Source: a virus | DNA: 24,318 bases | Direction: 5' to 3' (one strand) | IMG/VR virus record: IMGVR_UViG_3300045010_000489 | Coordinates: 1 to 24,318 of that record | Shown here: piece by piece, positions 15,236-21,412 of the stretch | Layout: each line of letters starts with the position of its first letter | Numbering within the stretch: position 1 is the stretch's first letter | Translations under genes and position numbers: made by a program | The notes under the pieces: generated by a model | Database searches by the model: none | What the model saw: the letters and a program-made list of their open reading frames with translations, nothing else | What the model was told of the DNA's origin: nothing

Positions 15236-15898
15236 ATGAATATAACAGAATTATGTACAATTATGGCAGAAGAAGGTAGTGATAAAAGTGATGGTATAGG
15301 CGTACCAGCGAAACTCGACGGGGTTATACGCAACTACAACCGTCACAATTATACTCTAAAATATTATTCTTTATTCAACTCTAAAAGAGATGATATAAAG
15401 AGAGTATTTGAACTGGGATTAGGTACAAATTACACTGATGTACAATCCAATATGGGTTCGGCTGGAATTCCTGGTGCATCATTAAGAGGATGGAAACGAT
15501 ACTTTAAAAATGCAAAAATTTATGGAGGAGACATTGACACCCGAATTTTATTTACAGAAGACAGAATAAAAACATATTTTGTAGATCAAACAAATATAGA
15601 TTCAATAAGAAATATGTGGGAGTTAGAAGAGTTAGTAGATGGGTTTGATATCATCATAGATGATGGATTGCATGAAATAAATGCTAATTTAGTATTTTTA
15701 GAAAATTCATTACACAAATTAAACAAAGATGGGATCTATATTATAGAAGATGTTCAGTTTTCTAGGATACCCGACTACAGACTCAGATTAAATCAATTAA
15801 CCCAAAAAATAAATTTTGAATTTGCTGTGGTAGAACTTGAACATTCTAATAATAAATTCGATAATTGTTTAATATTAATAAAAAGAACAGAAATCTAG
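15236..15898 (+). CDS. Class I SAM-dependent methyltransferase (AT-rich accessory gene)
   Basis: This 220-aa protein has the Rossmann methyltransferase layout: motif I VFELGLGTN (58-66), an acidic end of strand 2 in IYGGDID (95-101), and DIIIDDGLHE (138-147), followed by GIYIIEDV (166-173). The DDGxHE and EDV combination resembles the group that includes MycE/CmcI-like enzymes and sugar or antibiotic methylases. The acceptor cannot be told from sequence; no DNA-methylase catalytic motif (NPPY) is seen. A GAGAG ribosome site precedes the ATG. The gene is more AT-rich than its neighbours and is bracketed by direct repeats, consistent with a recently acquired accessory gene. Confidence 0.8.
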   Translation: MNITELCTIMAEEGSDKSDGIGVPAKLDGVIRNYNRHNYTLKYYSLFNSKRDDIKRVFELGLGTNYTDVQSNMGSAGIPGASLRGWKRYFKNAKIYGGDIDTRILFTEDRIKTYFVDQTNIDSIRNMWELEELVDGFDIIIDDGLHEINANLVFLENSLHKLNKDGIYIIEDVQFSRIPDYRLRLNQLTQKINFEFAVVELEHSNNKFDNCLILIKRTEI

Positions 15899-15920
15899 AT
15901 TTTATAAAATACTATCCCTG

Positions 15921-15941
15921 AAGACCCCTATCTTTGGTCTT
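15921..15941 (+). terminator. Weak hairpin after the methyltransferase gene
   Basis: AAGACC (15921-15926) and GGTCTT (15936-15941) form a 6-bp stem with a 9-nt loop, 22 nt after the stop. Only a broken T-run (TCAAATTTT) follows, so termination would be inefficient. Confidence 0.4.
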
Positions 15942-15959
15942 TCAAATTTTAACAACACA
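15942..15959 (+). repeat. Right 18-nt direct repeat flanking the methyltransferase gene
   Basis: TCAAATTTTAACAACACA differs from the left copy at one base. It sits just downstream of the weak hairpin and just upstream of the ribosome site of the next small gene. Confidence 0.7.
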
Positions 15960-15994
15960 AAGTGATTGATTTTTTTTTCAAAAAGGAGTGTAAA

Positions 15995-16198
15995 ATGCAA
16001 CTGAAAACACTGAACAACGAATATTGTCAAAACCTGTACGAAAAGTATGTTGTGAAGGATGCAGAGGTGTGGTGTTGGTGATATTGGAATCAAGTAACAG
16101 AAGAGTATCTACATAATCAGTACGAGCAAATGCTTCATCGTGAATGGGATTATTCAAAACTAAAAGCCTCTTGGTGGGGCAAGCAATTCAAGGAGTGA
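15995..16198 (+). pseudogene. Small 67-codon gene interrupted by an in-frame TGA
   Basis: A strong AAGGAG at 15983-15988 precedes an ATG with ideal spacing. The frame reads 28 codons ending VWCW, then TGA (16079-16081), then 38 further open codons rich in Trp, Tyr and Glu, ending KASWWGKQFKE and TGA at 16196-16198. The second stop lies 2 nt before the next ATG, and the ribosome site of that gene is inside the final codons, as in a normal operon. The TGA is one base from TGG (Trp) and lies in a Trp-rich stretch. It could be a point nonsense mutation, a sequencing error, or a readthrough site; the 28-aa product alone is also possible. No family recognised. Confidence 0.5.
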
Positions 16199-16200
16199 AC

Positions 16201-17136
16201 ATGGGTCAGATGAACTACAAAAGATTTTTGACCTTATTGGTTGTGACGCTAATAGGTTTTTCGGGAACTCAATCCATTGGATGTGCCTCTCAGCAAAAGA
16301 AAATCCCCTCCACAGATAGTGGTGCAGTAACCAAACTCGCAGATGCTGCTCAAGATATCAAACGAGATGTAACTAGCATTGTTGAAGACGCGCAGATCAT
16401 TAAACAAGAAGCAGATCAAGCAGATGCAAGCATCGACAAAGCATATGATGATCCCACTACCAGTTCAACGGCAAAAGAGAATCTCGATACGGCCATAGAC
16501 TCTATTGCTCAGATTAAAAACCATAGTGATCAAGTTATTGAAGCGAGTGAGCGCATCGAAACAGAGATAATCAAGATAGAACTTGTCTCTACTCGTATCA
16601 AAGATCTTGAAGGGCGTGTCGCCGAACTAGAAAATATCGAAAAAGAAGGCCGTGCTGCTGCCATGCAAAAGTTGTACGGTTATATCACTCTTTTCTGGGT
16701 GATTGGTTTCATATTAATTGCTGGTGGTGTAGCATTCGCATTCTTTGCAAACAAACGCCTTGGTATGCTTGCGGTATTCACGGGCGGGCTCATGCTTGCA
16801 TTTGCAAGCGCAAGTCAATACTATCTGAAAGAGGTAGCATTGGTTGGTGGTATTTTGCTTGCAGGAATGGTACTTGCGGGAGTAGGAATTTTGCTATGGG
16901 GAATCTATCAATCGAACCGTAACGCAACAGCCATGCGCGAAGTGATTGAGATGATTGAAATTCTAAAAGAAACCATGACAGATGGAGAGCGTGAGCGTAT
17001 CTTTGGAGAGAATGGTGTTGCCTCTCATGTGCAAAGCAATTTTACGCGAGAATTGATATCTAAAATCAAAGAGAAAAACGGCTTTAAAAAACTTGAAAAA
17101 GCGCGGAATATTGCCAAGTCTGAAAGCCAAACATAA
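16201..17136 (+). CDS. Membrane lipoprotein with coiled coil and three transmembrane helices
   Basis: The ATG at 16201 is preferred over 16144 because AAGGAG lies just upstream and the product then has a clean signal peptide: MNYKRFLTLLVVTLIGF followed by SIGC with Cys28 as the lipidation residue (an atypical lipobox with Ser at -3). Residues about 45-155 are a polar coiled coil. Three hydrophobic segments follow (about 160-182, 187-207, 212-237), then a charged C-terminal helix. I do not recognise a family. It might work in the host envelope during lysis or superinfection exclusion. The paired lipidation and polytopic membrane design is unusual for a phage protein. Confidence 0.7.
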   Translation: MGQMNYKRFLTLLVVTLIGFSGTQSIGCASQQKKIPSTDSGAVTKLADAAQDIKRDVTSIVEDAQIIKQEADQADASIDKAYDDPTTSSTAKENLDTAIDSIAQIKNHSDQVIEASERIETEIIKIELVSTRIKDLEGRVAELENIEKEGRAAAMQKLYGYITLFWVIGFILIAGGVAFAFFANKRLGMLAVFTGGLMLAFASASQYYLKEVALVGGILLAGMVLAGVGILLWGIYQSNRNATAMREVIEMIEILKETMTDGERERIFGENGVASHVQSNFTRELISKIKEKNGFKKLEKARNIAKSESQT

Positions 17137-17196
17137 TCTAGTTACAGTATCAATTAAAACCTAACCATCGAGCAAGCAGAATTCCAATACAGAATC

Positions 17197-17958
17197 CTAA
17201 TGCACAAACGAGAATCCGTTGAATTTGGGTGGATCGCATTTGTTGTCCTCCATGATGTCATTGATCCATGATAGTAACAAATCTACTTGCACTGCTGAGT
17301 TCTCGTAGATGTATCCGCGTCTACATGAAAGCGAAGAGATGATACCTACCAGTTTGCCGTGTATATTAAATATTGCACCACCTGAATCACCAAACCATAT
17401 GGTTCCTTCGTAGCACAGCATTTTCAGATTGAATGGGTCTTCCATTAAGGTTCCGTAGTACCAAAACACACCTAGATTACTTTGCTTTCTGAATCCACCG
17501 CCATGTCCAACTGCAATAAGTAGTTCTCCGCGTAACAGAGGACCACTTCCAAGACAAACTGGTTGTTCTGTGCATGGTTCGTGCAATACCAAGAGTGCAG
17601 CATCAACTACAAATACATCTCCGTTTTTATAGAGCGGATGCATATGTGTTTGTTCAATACAATAATTAATTCCATTGCACTGAAACCAATAAGCGTCTGT
17701 GTCTTCCATGACATGACTAGCAGTAAGTACATGAGTTGGGGATATAAGAACACCACTACCAATTAAATCACCATTGTATTTTAGAATGCGTCCCACCGCA
17801 GATTTTTCAGCATCGCTAATGTGGGTAAATCCTCTGAGATACGATGGTGTGGGTAATTTTTGTTGTCTGGAACTTACATCGACACTCGTAGTTCCGACAC
17901 AGGCTGCAAGCAGTAGTGCCGCAAGCATGGGAAGAGATTGAACAACAGTTCTCTTCAT
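17197..17958 (-). CDS. Trypsin-like serine protease lipoprotein
   Basis: This 253-aa protein has an N-terminal signal peptide with lipobox LLAAC (Cys20), so it should be anchored in the host envelope. The chymotrypsin-fold catalytic triad is visible: His82 in LTASHVM, Asp119 in VVDAALLVL and Ser192 in GDSGGAIF. GSGVLISPTHVLTASH is the usual strand-loop before the His. It has several Cys residues (94, 100, 129, 135, 182, 212), which suggests disulfides and a periplasmic location. A TATAAATA sequence lies just upstream. Its substrate is unknown; surface receptor or competing-phage protein cleavage is possible. It is the last gene of the minus-strand block. Confidence 0.88.
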   Translation of the reverse strand: MKRTVVQSLPMLAALLLAACVGTTSVDVSSRQQKLPTPSYLRGFTHISDAEKSAVGRILKYNGDLIGSGVLISPTHVLTASHVMEDTDAYWFQCNGINYCIEQTHMHPLYKNGDVFVVDAALLVLHEPCTEQPVCLGSGPLLRGELLIAVGHGGGFRKQSNLGVFWYYGTLMEDPFNLKMLCYEGTIWFGDSGGAIFNIHGKLVGIISSLSCRRGYIYENSAVQVDLLLSWINDIMEDNKCDPPKFNGFSFVH

Positions 17959-17959
17959 G

Positions 17960-17979
17960 CCATATATTTATATCTGGCA
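17960..17979 (-). promoter_or_regulatory. TATAAATA late-promoter match inside an inverted repeat
   Basis: On the minus strand TATAAATA (17972-17965) matches the T4 late consensus exactly, 6 nt before the protease ATG. TGCCA (17960-17964) and TGGCA (17975-17979) flank it as an inverted repeat. If used as a promoter, transcription would begin almost at the start codon, giving a nearly leaderless mRNA, so its role is doubtful. Confidence 0.4.
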
Positions 17980-18012
17980 TATAGTTAGAGAGCAAAATAA
18001 AAAAATATGTGA

Positions 18013-18948
18013 TTAGTCGTTGTTAAATGTACCACCATCAATAACAGAACAGCATACAGAACCTGCATTTCCTGTGTGGTAGTCGGTGTATGTGATTATG
18101 AGATCTCCGTCCTCATTCACTTCGATTGATCCGATACCGATACCCATCTCACCTTGAGGGCCTTGAACACCCTGAACACCCTGAATACCCTGAATACCTT
18201 GTTCACCCTGTGGTCCTGCAGGTCCTGGAGGTCCTGGAGGTCCTTGAGGACCTGGAGGTCCTTGAGGACCTGGATGTTCAACAATATCATCATCTGTATT
18301 GTTTGAGCCAGCATCTTCGGGATCAAGTAAATCTTTTGCTACGCGAGCAGATATCTTGCCTGCGTTTACTGTTCTGCCATCGGTGAGAGTCACAATCAAC
18401 TCTCCAAGATCGTTAATGGATAGAGTTTTTACTCCAGTGCCTGTTGCACCGCGCTTCCCATCACGCCCGCGCTTTCCTTCTGCCCCTTGCTCTCCTTTAT
18501 CTCCTTTTAATCCCATAGGACCAATAGCACCCTGTATTCCTCTAGGTCCTGGTTCGCCGCGAGGGCCTTGAATACCCTGTTCACCTTGAGGTCCTTGAAT
18601 ACCTTGTTCACCTTGAGGGCCTTGGGAACCAGGAATACCTTGCTCACCTTGAGGTCCTTGTTCTCCTTGAGGACCTGCTTCTCCTTTTATCCCTGCTGGA
18701 CCAATGGGTCCTATTAGACCTACTGATCCTTGAGGTCCTCGCTCACCTTGCAATCCACGAGGACCCATTGAACCATGCAGTCCTTGTTCACCAATTACCC
18801 TGCCTGCATTGATGAAAGTTTCGTCGTTTAACAGGACGATTAAATCACCATCTTCGCTTACATAGGCGCCGTCAATACCTACAACCGTTTCTCTCTTTTT
18901 TTTCCATAGAGGTCCTTGTAGTGATTGATGAGTTGGTTTCATAGTCAT
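18013..18948 (-). CDS. Collagen-like fibre protein with repeated beta modules
   Basis: This 311-aa protein has two uninterrupted Gly-X-Y tracts: residues about 53-173 (roughly 40 triplets) and 227-272 (about 15, including [14 protein letters not shown]). Three similar short beta modules cap the tracts: about 22-52 ([14 protein letters not shown], then INAGRV), 172-199 ([20 protein letters not shown]) and 271-298 ([14 protein letters not shown], then GNAG). The C-terminus has adjacent cysteines (299-300) that could link chains, as in some collagens. Phage collagen-like proteins are usually trimeric tail or head fibres; this one is probably a virion fibre or decoration. No ribosome site is obvious; Met3 is an alternative start. 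Confidence 0.85.
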   Translation of the reverse strand: MTMKPTHQSLQGPLWKKKRETVVGIDGAYVSEDGDLIVLLNDETFINAGRVIGEQGLHGSMGPRGLQGERGPQGSVGLIGPIGPAGIKGEAGPQGEQGPQGEQGIPGSQGPQGEQGIQGPQGEQGIQGPRGEPGPRGIQGAIGPMGLKGDKGEQGAEGKRGRDGKRGATGTGVKTLSINDLGELIVTLTDGRTVNAGKISARVAKDLLDPEDAGSNNTDDDIVEHPGPQGPPGPQGPPGPPGPAGPQGEQGIQGIQGVQGVQGPQGEMGIGIGSIEVNEDGDLIITYTDYHTGNAGSVCCSVIDGGTFNND

Positions 18949-18960
18949 AATGGAAAGTTT

Positions 18961-19425
18961 TCAGTCTTTTCGTTTAAGTTTCCACAGTGCAGCAGCACCT
19001 CCCGAGAGTACTTTGTCCACATTGTACCCGTATTTAGACACAAATCGTTTTATTAATGCTCCATACGCTTTTTCACGGGAATCCCCTTGTGTCTTTGACG
19101 CGCTGAATGTAATAAATTGGGGGTTATACTCTTCTATGAATCGTTTTGTTGCGTCCAGCACAGTCGCAAATACTCTGCTTGCACCGCCTTGATCCGTCAT
19201 ACCAAACTTGTAGCCGCGATGAAACAGTAGTTCCCAAGAGTCTTCGTTCAGATTTGTTTGCTCAAATATCACCTCTAAGTCTTCCTTACGCTTTTCATAA
19301 TTTTGGGGATCTGCGTATCGGTATATTACTATTGGTCTGCCGCTGTGCGATTGCACTTCAGTAGAGTTGATAATTTTCCACGGCTTCTCAAACAGTTCGG
19401 TTAGATACGTGCTGAAAGTTTTCAT
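18961..19425 (-). CDS. Conserved phage protein with capsid-targeting-like leader (function unknown)
   Basis: This 154-aa protein starts MKTFSTYLTE|L. The remainder (YKFGMTDQGGASRVFATVLD, then FITFSASKTQGDSREKAYGA and a C-terminal ALIKRFVSKYGY) matches a family I have often seen in marine T4-like phages, where it is annotated as hypothetical. The last part resembles the C-terminal end of acetyltransferase folds (a SR...Y..L..R sequence), but I see no acetyl-CoA loop. There is no membrane segment. It sits between the collagen-like gene and another leader-bearing protein. Confidence 0.75.
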   Translation of the reverse strand: MKTFSTYLTELFEKPWKIINSTEVQSHSGRPIVIYRYADPQNYEKRKEDLEVIFEQTNLNEDSWELLFHRGYKFGMTDQGGASRVFATVLDATKRFIEEYNPQFITFSASKTQGDSREKAYGALIKRFVSKYGYNVDKVLSGGAAALWKLKRKD

Positions 19426-19445
19426 GTGTGTTTGTAAATACTACT

Positions 19446-20006
19446 TTACGTTTCTAGGTTTAAGTACCCGTCAGGTTTGGGGCTAAGAATGGTGTACCCT
19501 TTAAACATTCGTGCAAGTGTGGTTTCCACACGGCTTAAGCCCCGTAACAGCGCCCGATCACCAAGCAGGCTGTCTGTGGGGGCAATAGAAACAGTAACGG
19601 TTTTTCTGAAACGATCAATTCGCCCCTGATACGGAGTTCTGTCATGAAAACGCGGAGAAGCGTCTTTTCGATACTCTGGAATGGTGTCGTGAACCACGTC
19701 TGTTGCTGATTTCCCTTTTGGAATTTCCCAAATCACCACCTGTCCTGTTTTGTTTACCCACCACAGCAATGGCAGTAGTTCACGGGAAGTGTCTGTGGCA
19801 CTCAGTCCCCATTTTTTTAGCAGCCACGGCATGGGGTTGTTGTGCCCCACACCTGTGTACTCTACATTACCACTAGGGTCTGCTTCTTTACGCAACCGCT
19901 GCACTGTTAACGGATCAGGTTTAATTTTAACTGATGTTCCGTGTTTAACGAGTGGCGTGCGCTTCAGCACTGCTTCGCGGAGATACTGTGAAAACGTGTG
20001 TATCAT
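19446..20006 (-). CDS. Protein of unknown function with capsid-targeting-like leader
   Basis: This 186-aa basic protein starts MIHTFSQYLRE|A, the same leader form as its neighbour with one extra residue. Its ATG overlaps the stop of the upstream SpeD-like gene (TAATG), fixing the start and implying coupled translation. The middle (TGVGHNNPMPWLLKKWGL, ELLPLLWWVNKTGQVVIWEI) is Trp-rich; the rest (FHDRTPYQGRIDRFRKTVTV) is basic. I do not recognise a family. The strongly basic composition after the leader would suit a DNA-associated head protein, but that is inference. Confidence 0.7.
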   Translation of the reverse strand: MIHTFSQYLREAVLKRTPLVKHGTSVKIKPDPLTVQRLRKEADPSGNVEYTGVGHNNPMPWLLKKWGLSATDTSRELLPLLWWVNKTGQVVIWEIPKGKSATDVVHDTIPEYRKDASPRFHDRTPYQGRIDRFRKTVTVSIAPTDSLLGDRALLRGLSRVETTLARMFKGYTILSPKPDGYLNLET

Positions 20007-20452
20007 TAGGGGGTTTTTTCTTTAATGATTGCACCATACTCAACACCTCTTGTCGTGAAAAAGTCCTTGTGATCCATGAACCCAAATGTTTCTTGTGCAA
20101 AATTGTATACTGTGTTTGGATTGAATTTTTTGGACGAGTACACTTCAAGCGTGATGAAACTGATGGGTTCAACCGATTGAATCTGTATTCCACCCTCTGC
20201 CAGAGGAACCCAACCGCTGACTCCTGCCTTGTCAGGATACATCTCAACTCCATTGTCTCGCGGAGTATGAATCACAACAGGTGCGTTTATTCGGATCATT
20301 TCCAAGATATCTGGCAGAGTTTCCAAAAAGTGATAGGTGAGTTCAATATTGTTTGCTGTGCTTGGCAAGCATCCGAACATATCAAGCAGATACGAATATC
20401 CAAAGGGGGATGGAGTTGTCATGTTTTCTGTTATGCTCATGGTTATGCTCAT
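20006..20452 (-). CDS. SpeD-like (S-adenosylmethionine decarboxylase fold) protein lacking catalytic residues
   Basis: This 148-aa protein has the SpeD layout: GYSYLLDMFGCLP, then YPDKAGVSGWVPLAEGGIQI, SFITLEVYSSKKFNP and a closing RGVEYG. In the family, the segment ESHxxIH...C contains the Ser that becomes the pyruvoyl cofactor, the processing His and a catalytic Cys. Aligned on spacing (0, +5, +20), these positions are Gly87, Gln92 and Ser107 here. It therefore should not self-cleave or decarboxylate AdoMet by the known route. Two in-frame ATGs 12 nt apart (20452, 20440) arise from a tandem 12-nt duplication; neither has a good ribosome site. It is the first gene of the minus-strand block. 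Confidence 0.75.
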   Translation of the reverse strand: MSITMSITENMTTPSPFGYSYLLDMFGCLPSTANNIELTYHFLETLPDILEMIRINAPVVIHTPRDNGVEMYPDKAGVSGWVPLAEGGIQIQSVEPISFITLEVYSSKKFNPNTVYNFAQETFGFMDHKDFFTTRGVEYGAIIKEKTP

Positions 20453-20535
20453 ATATCTGTATTATGTAGTATGTTGCTAGTATAGATATAGTGGTTCACT
20501 TTTCAGTATGATGTAAGCCTGAAATGAGGACATAC

Positions 20536-20943
20536 ATGGAACATCCCACAAGCAACTGGGAACAAACTCTTATTGGATACGGTATTGAAGTGGGCCTGTT
20601 GGTGTCTGGGTTTTTTGGTGCTTTGTTGATGGTGGGGCGTCGCGGCGCTCAACGAGTCATACCAACCATTGTTAGCATTTTGGCTGGTACTGCTTGTGCA
20701 AATTATTTAACACCAATTGTGCTTCATTTTGCTCCGATAAGCATTCAAGAAGGCAGAGGCAAATACGCCGCAGCATTCATGATGGGATTTCTGGGTCTGA
20801 AAGGCCTGGAACTCATTGTGGACAAGTGGTTCGGAGATAAAGGTGTTAATGCCATGAAAGAAAACTCCGAGCGAATTCGCAAACATAAAGCCAGTTCGTC
20901 CAAAACCAGAAAAAATCAATCCCACAATATTACAGAGAATTAA
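20536..20943 (+). CDS. Holin-like membrane protein
   Basis: The ATG at 20536 is preferred to 20524, because GAGGA (20526-20530) gives it a proper ribosome site. The 135-aa product has hydrophobic helices at about 13-32 (GIEVGLLVSGFFGALLMV) and 39-65 (VIPTIVSILAGTACANYLTP), probably a third at about 80-97 (AAAFMMGFLGLKGLELIV), and a basic C-terminal tail. GFFGALL and LAGTACANYLTP are typical of a phage holin group. Holins form the timed lesion in the inner membrane. It is followed at 2 nt by another small membrane protein, a usual holin/antiholin arrangement, but no endolysin is recognised nearby. Confidence 0.7.
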   Translation: MEHPTSNWEQTLIGYGIEVGLLVSGFFGALLMVGRRGAQRVIPTIVSILAGTACANYLTPIVLHFAPISIQEGRGKYAAAFMMGFLGLKGLELIVDKWFGDKGVNAMKENSERIRKHKASSSKTRKNQSHNITEN

Positions 20944-20945
20944 AA

Positions 20946-21365
20946 ATGGACACTACTCTTATCACCGCGGCACAATCATCTGATATGGATACTGCAAAGA
21001 TTTGGATTAACTTTGCTGCCAATATCTGCTTAACAAGTTTCATGTCAGCATTTTTTATCTTTTTGTTTGGGCGCGATAATTCAACGGTATACAATATGCC
21101 AGGATACAAAATTTTAATTCTGAAATTGGGATTGGCCATGTGTGCCGCAGGCGCCTTGTTCAATGCTGGAACCTTGAACAATCCAACATGGGGTGAAACA
21201 ATTTTAAACAGCGGTTTTTGTGCTTTGTTTGGTTGGAGTGCTTGGTTTCATTATAAATTATTCGTGAAACCTTGGCAAGAGCAAGAAACAGCAAAGCGGT
21301 TAGAAGAGGTCATAAAAGCAAGCAAGTCAAAGCGAAAAGCACCACGCAAAATTGCCGCAAAATGA
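20946..21365 (+). CDS. Second small membrane protein, possible holin partner
   Basis: This 139-aa protein starts 2 nt after the holin-like stop. It has helices at about 20-42 (IWINFAANICLTSFMSAFFI), 55-75 (ILILKLGLAMCAAGALFNAG) and 87-105, then a Lys/Arg-rich tail (KASKSKRKAPRKIAAK). The size, topology and basic tail resemble holins and antiholins, but I see no specific family signature. The pair is probably co-expressed. An RNA hairpin starts at its stop codon. Confidence 0.65.
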   Translation: MDTTLITAAQSSDMDTAKIWINFAANICLTSFMSAFFIFLFGRDNSTVYNMPGYKILILKLGLAMCAAGALFNAGTLNNPTWGETILNSGFCALFGWSAWFHYKLFVKPWQEQETAKRLEEVIKASKSKRKAPRKIAAK

Positions 21366-21402
21366 TGGTTTAACAACACAGTTAAACATAAAGCGCATCA
21401 TT
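21361..21402 (+). promoter_or_regulatory. Two-step RNA hairpin between the membrane protein and the 384-aa gene
   Basis: AATGATG (21361-21367) pairs with CATCATT (21396-21402), and GTTTAAC (21368-21374) pairs with GTTAAAC (21381-21387) around a 6-nt loop (AACACA). The 3' side carries an 8-nt bulge (21388-21395). The hairpin begins in the stop codon region of the upstream gene and ends directly before GGAG (21403-21406), the ribosome site of the next gene. It may set mRNA stability or translation of that gene. Confidence 0.6.
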
Positions 21403-21412
21403 GGAGTTTTTA

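Noticed and set aside
18117-18571. Several open frames within the collagen-like gene
   Set aside because: They arise from the period-9 Gly-X-Y DNA, which keeps all frames open; repeats such as EVLEVLE are artefacts.
18160-18780. Repetitive DNA resembling a CRISPR or tandem array
   Set aside because: The repetition is fully explained by Gly-X-Y coding; no spacer/repeat structure exists.
20524-20535. Upstream ATG for the holin-like gene
   Set aside because: Its own region is the ribosome site (GAGGA) of the ATG at 20536, and no ribosome site precedes 20524.
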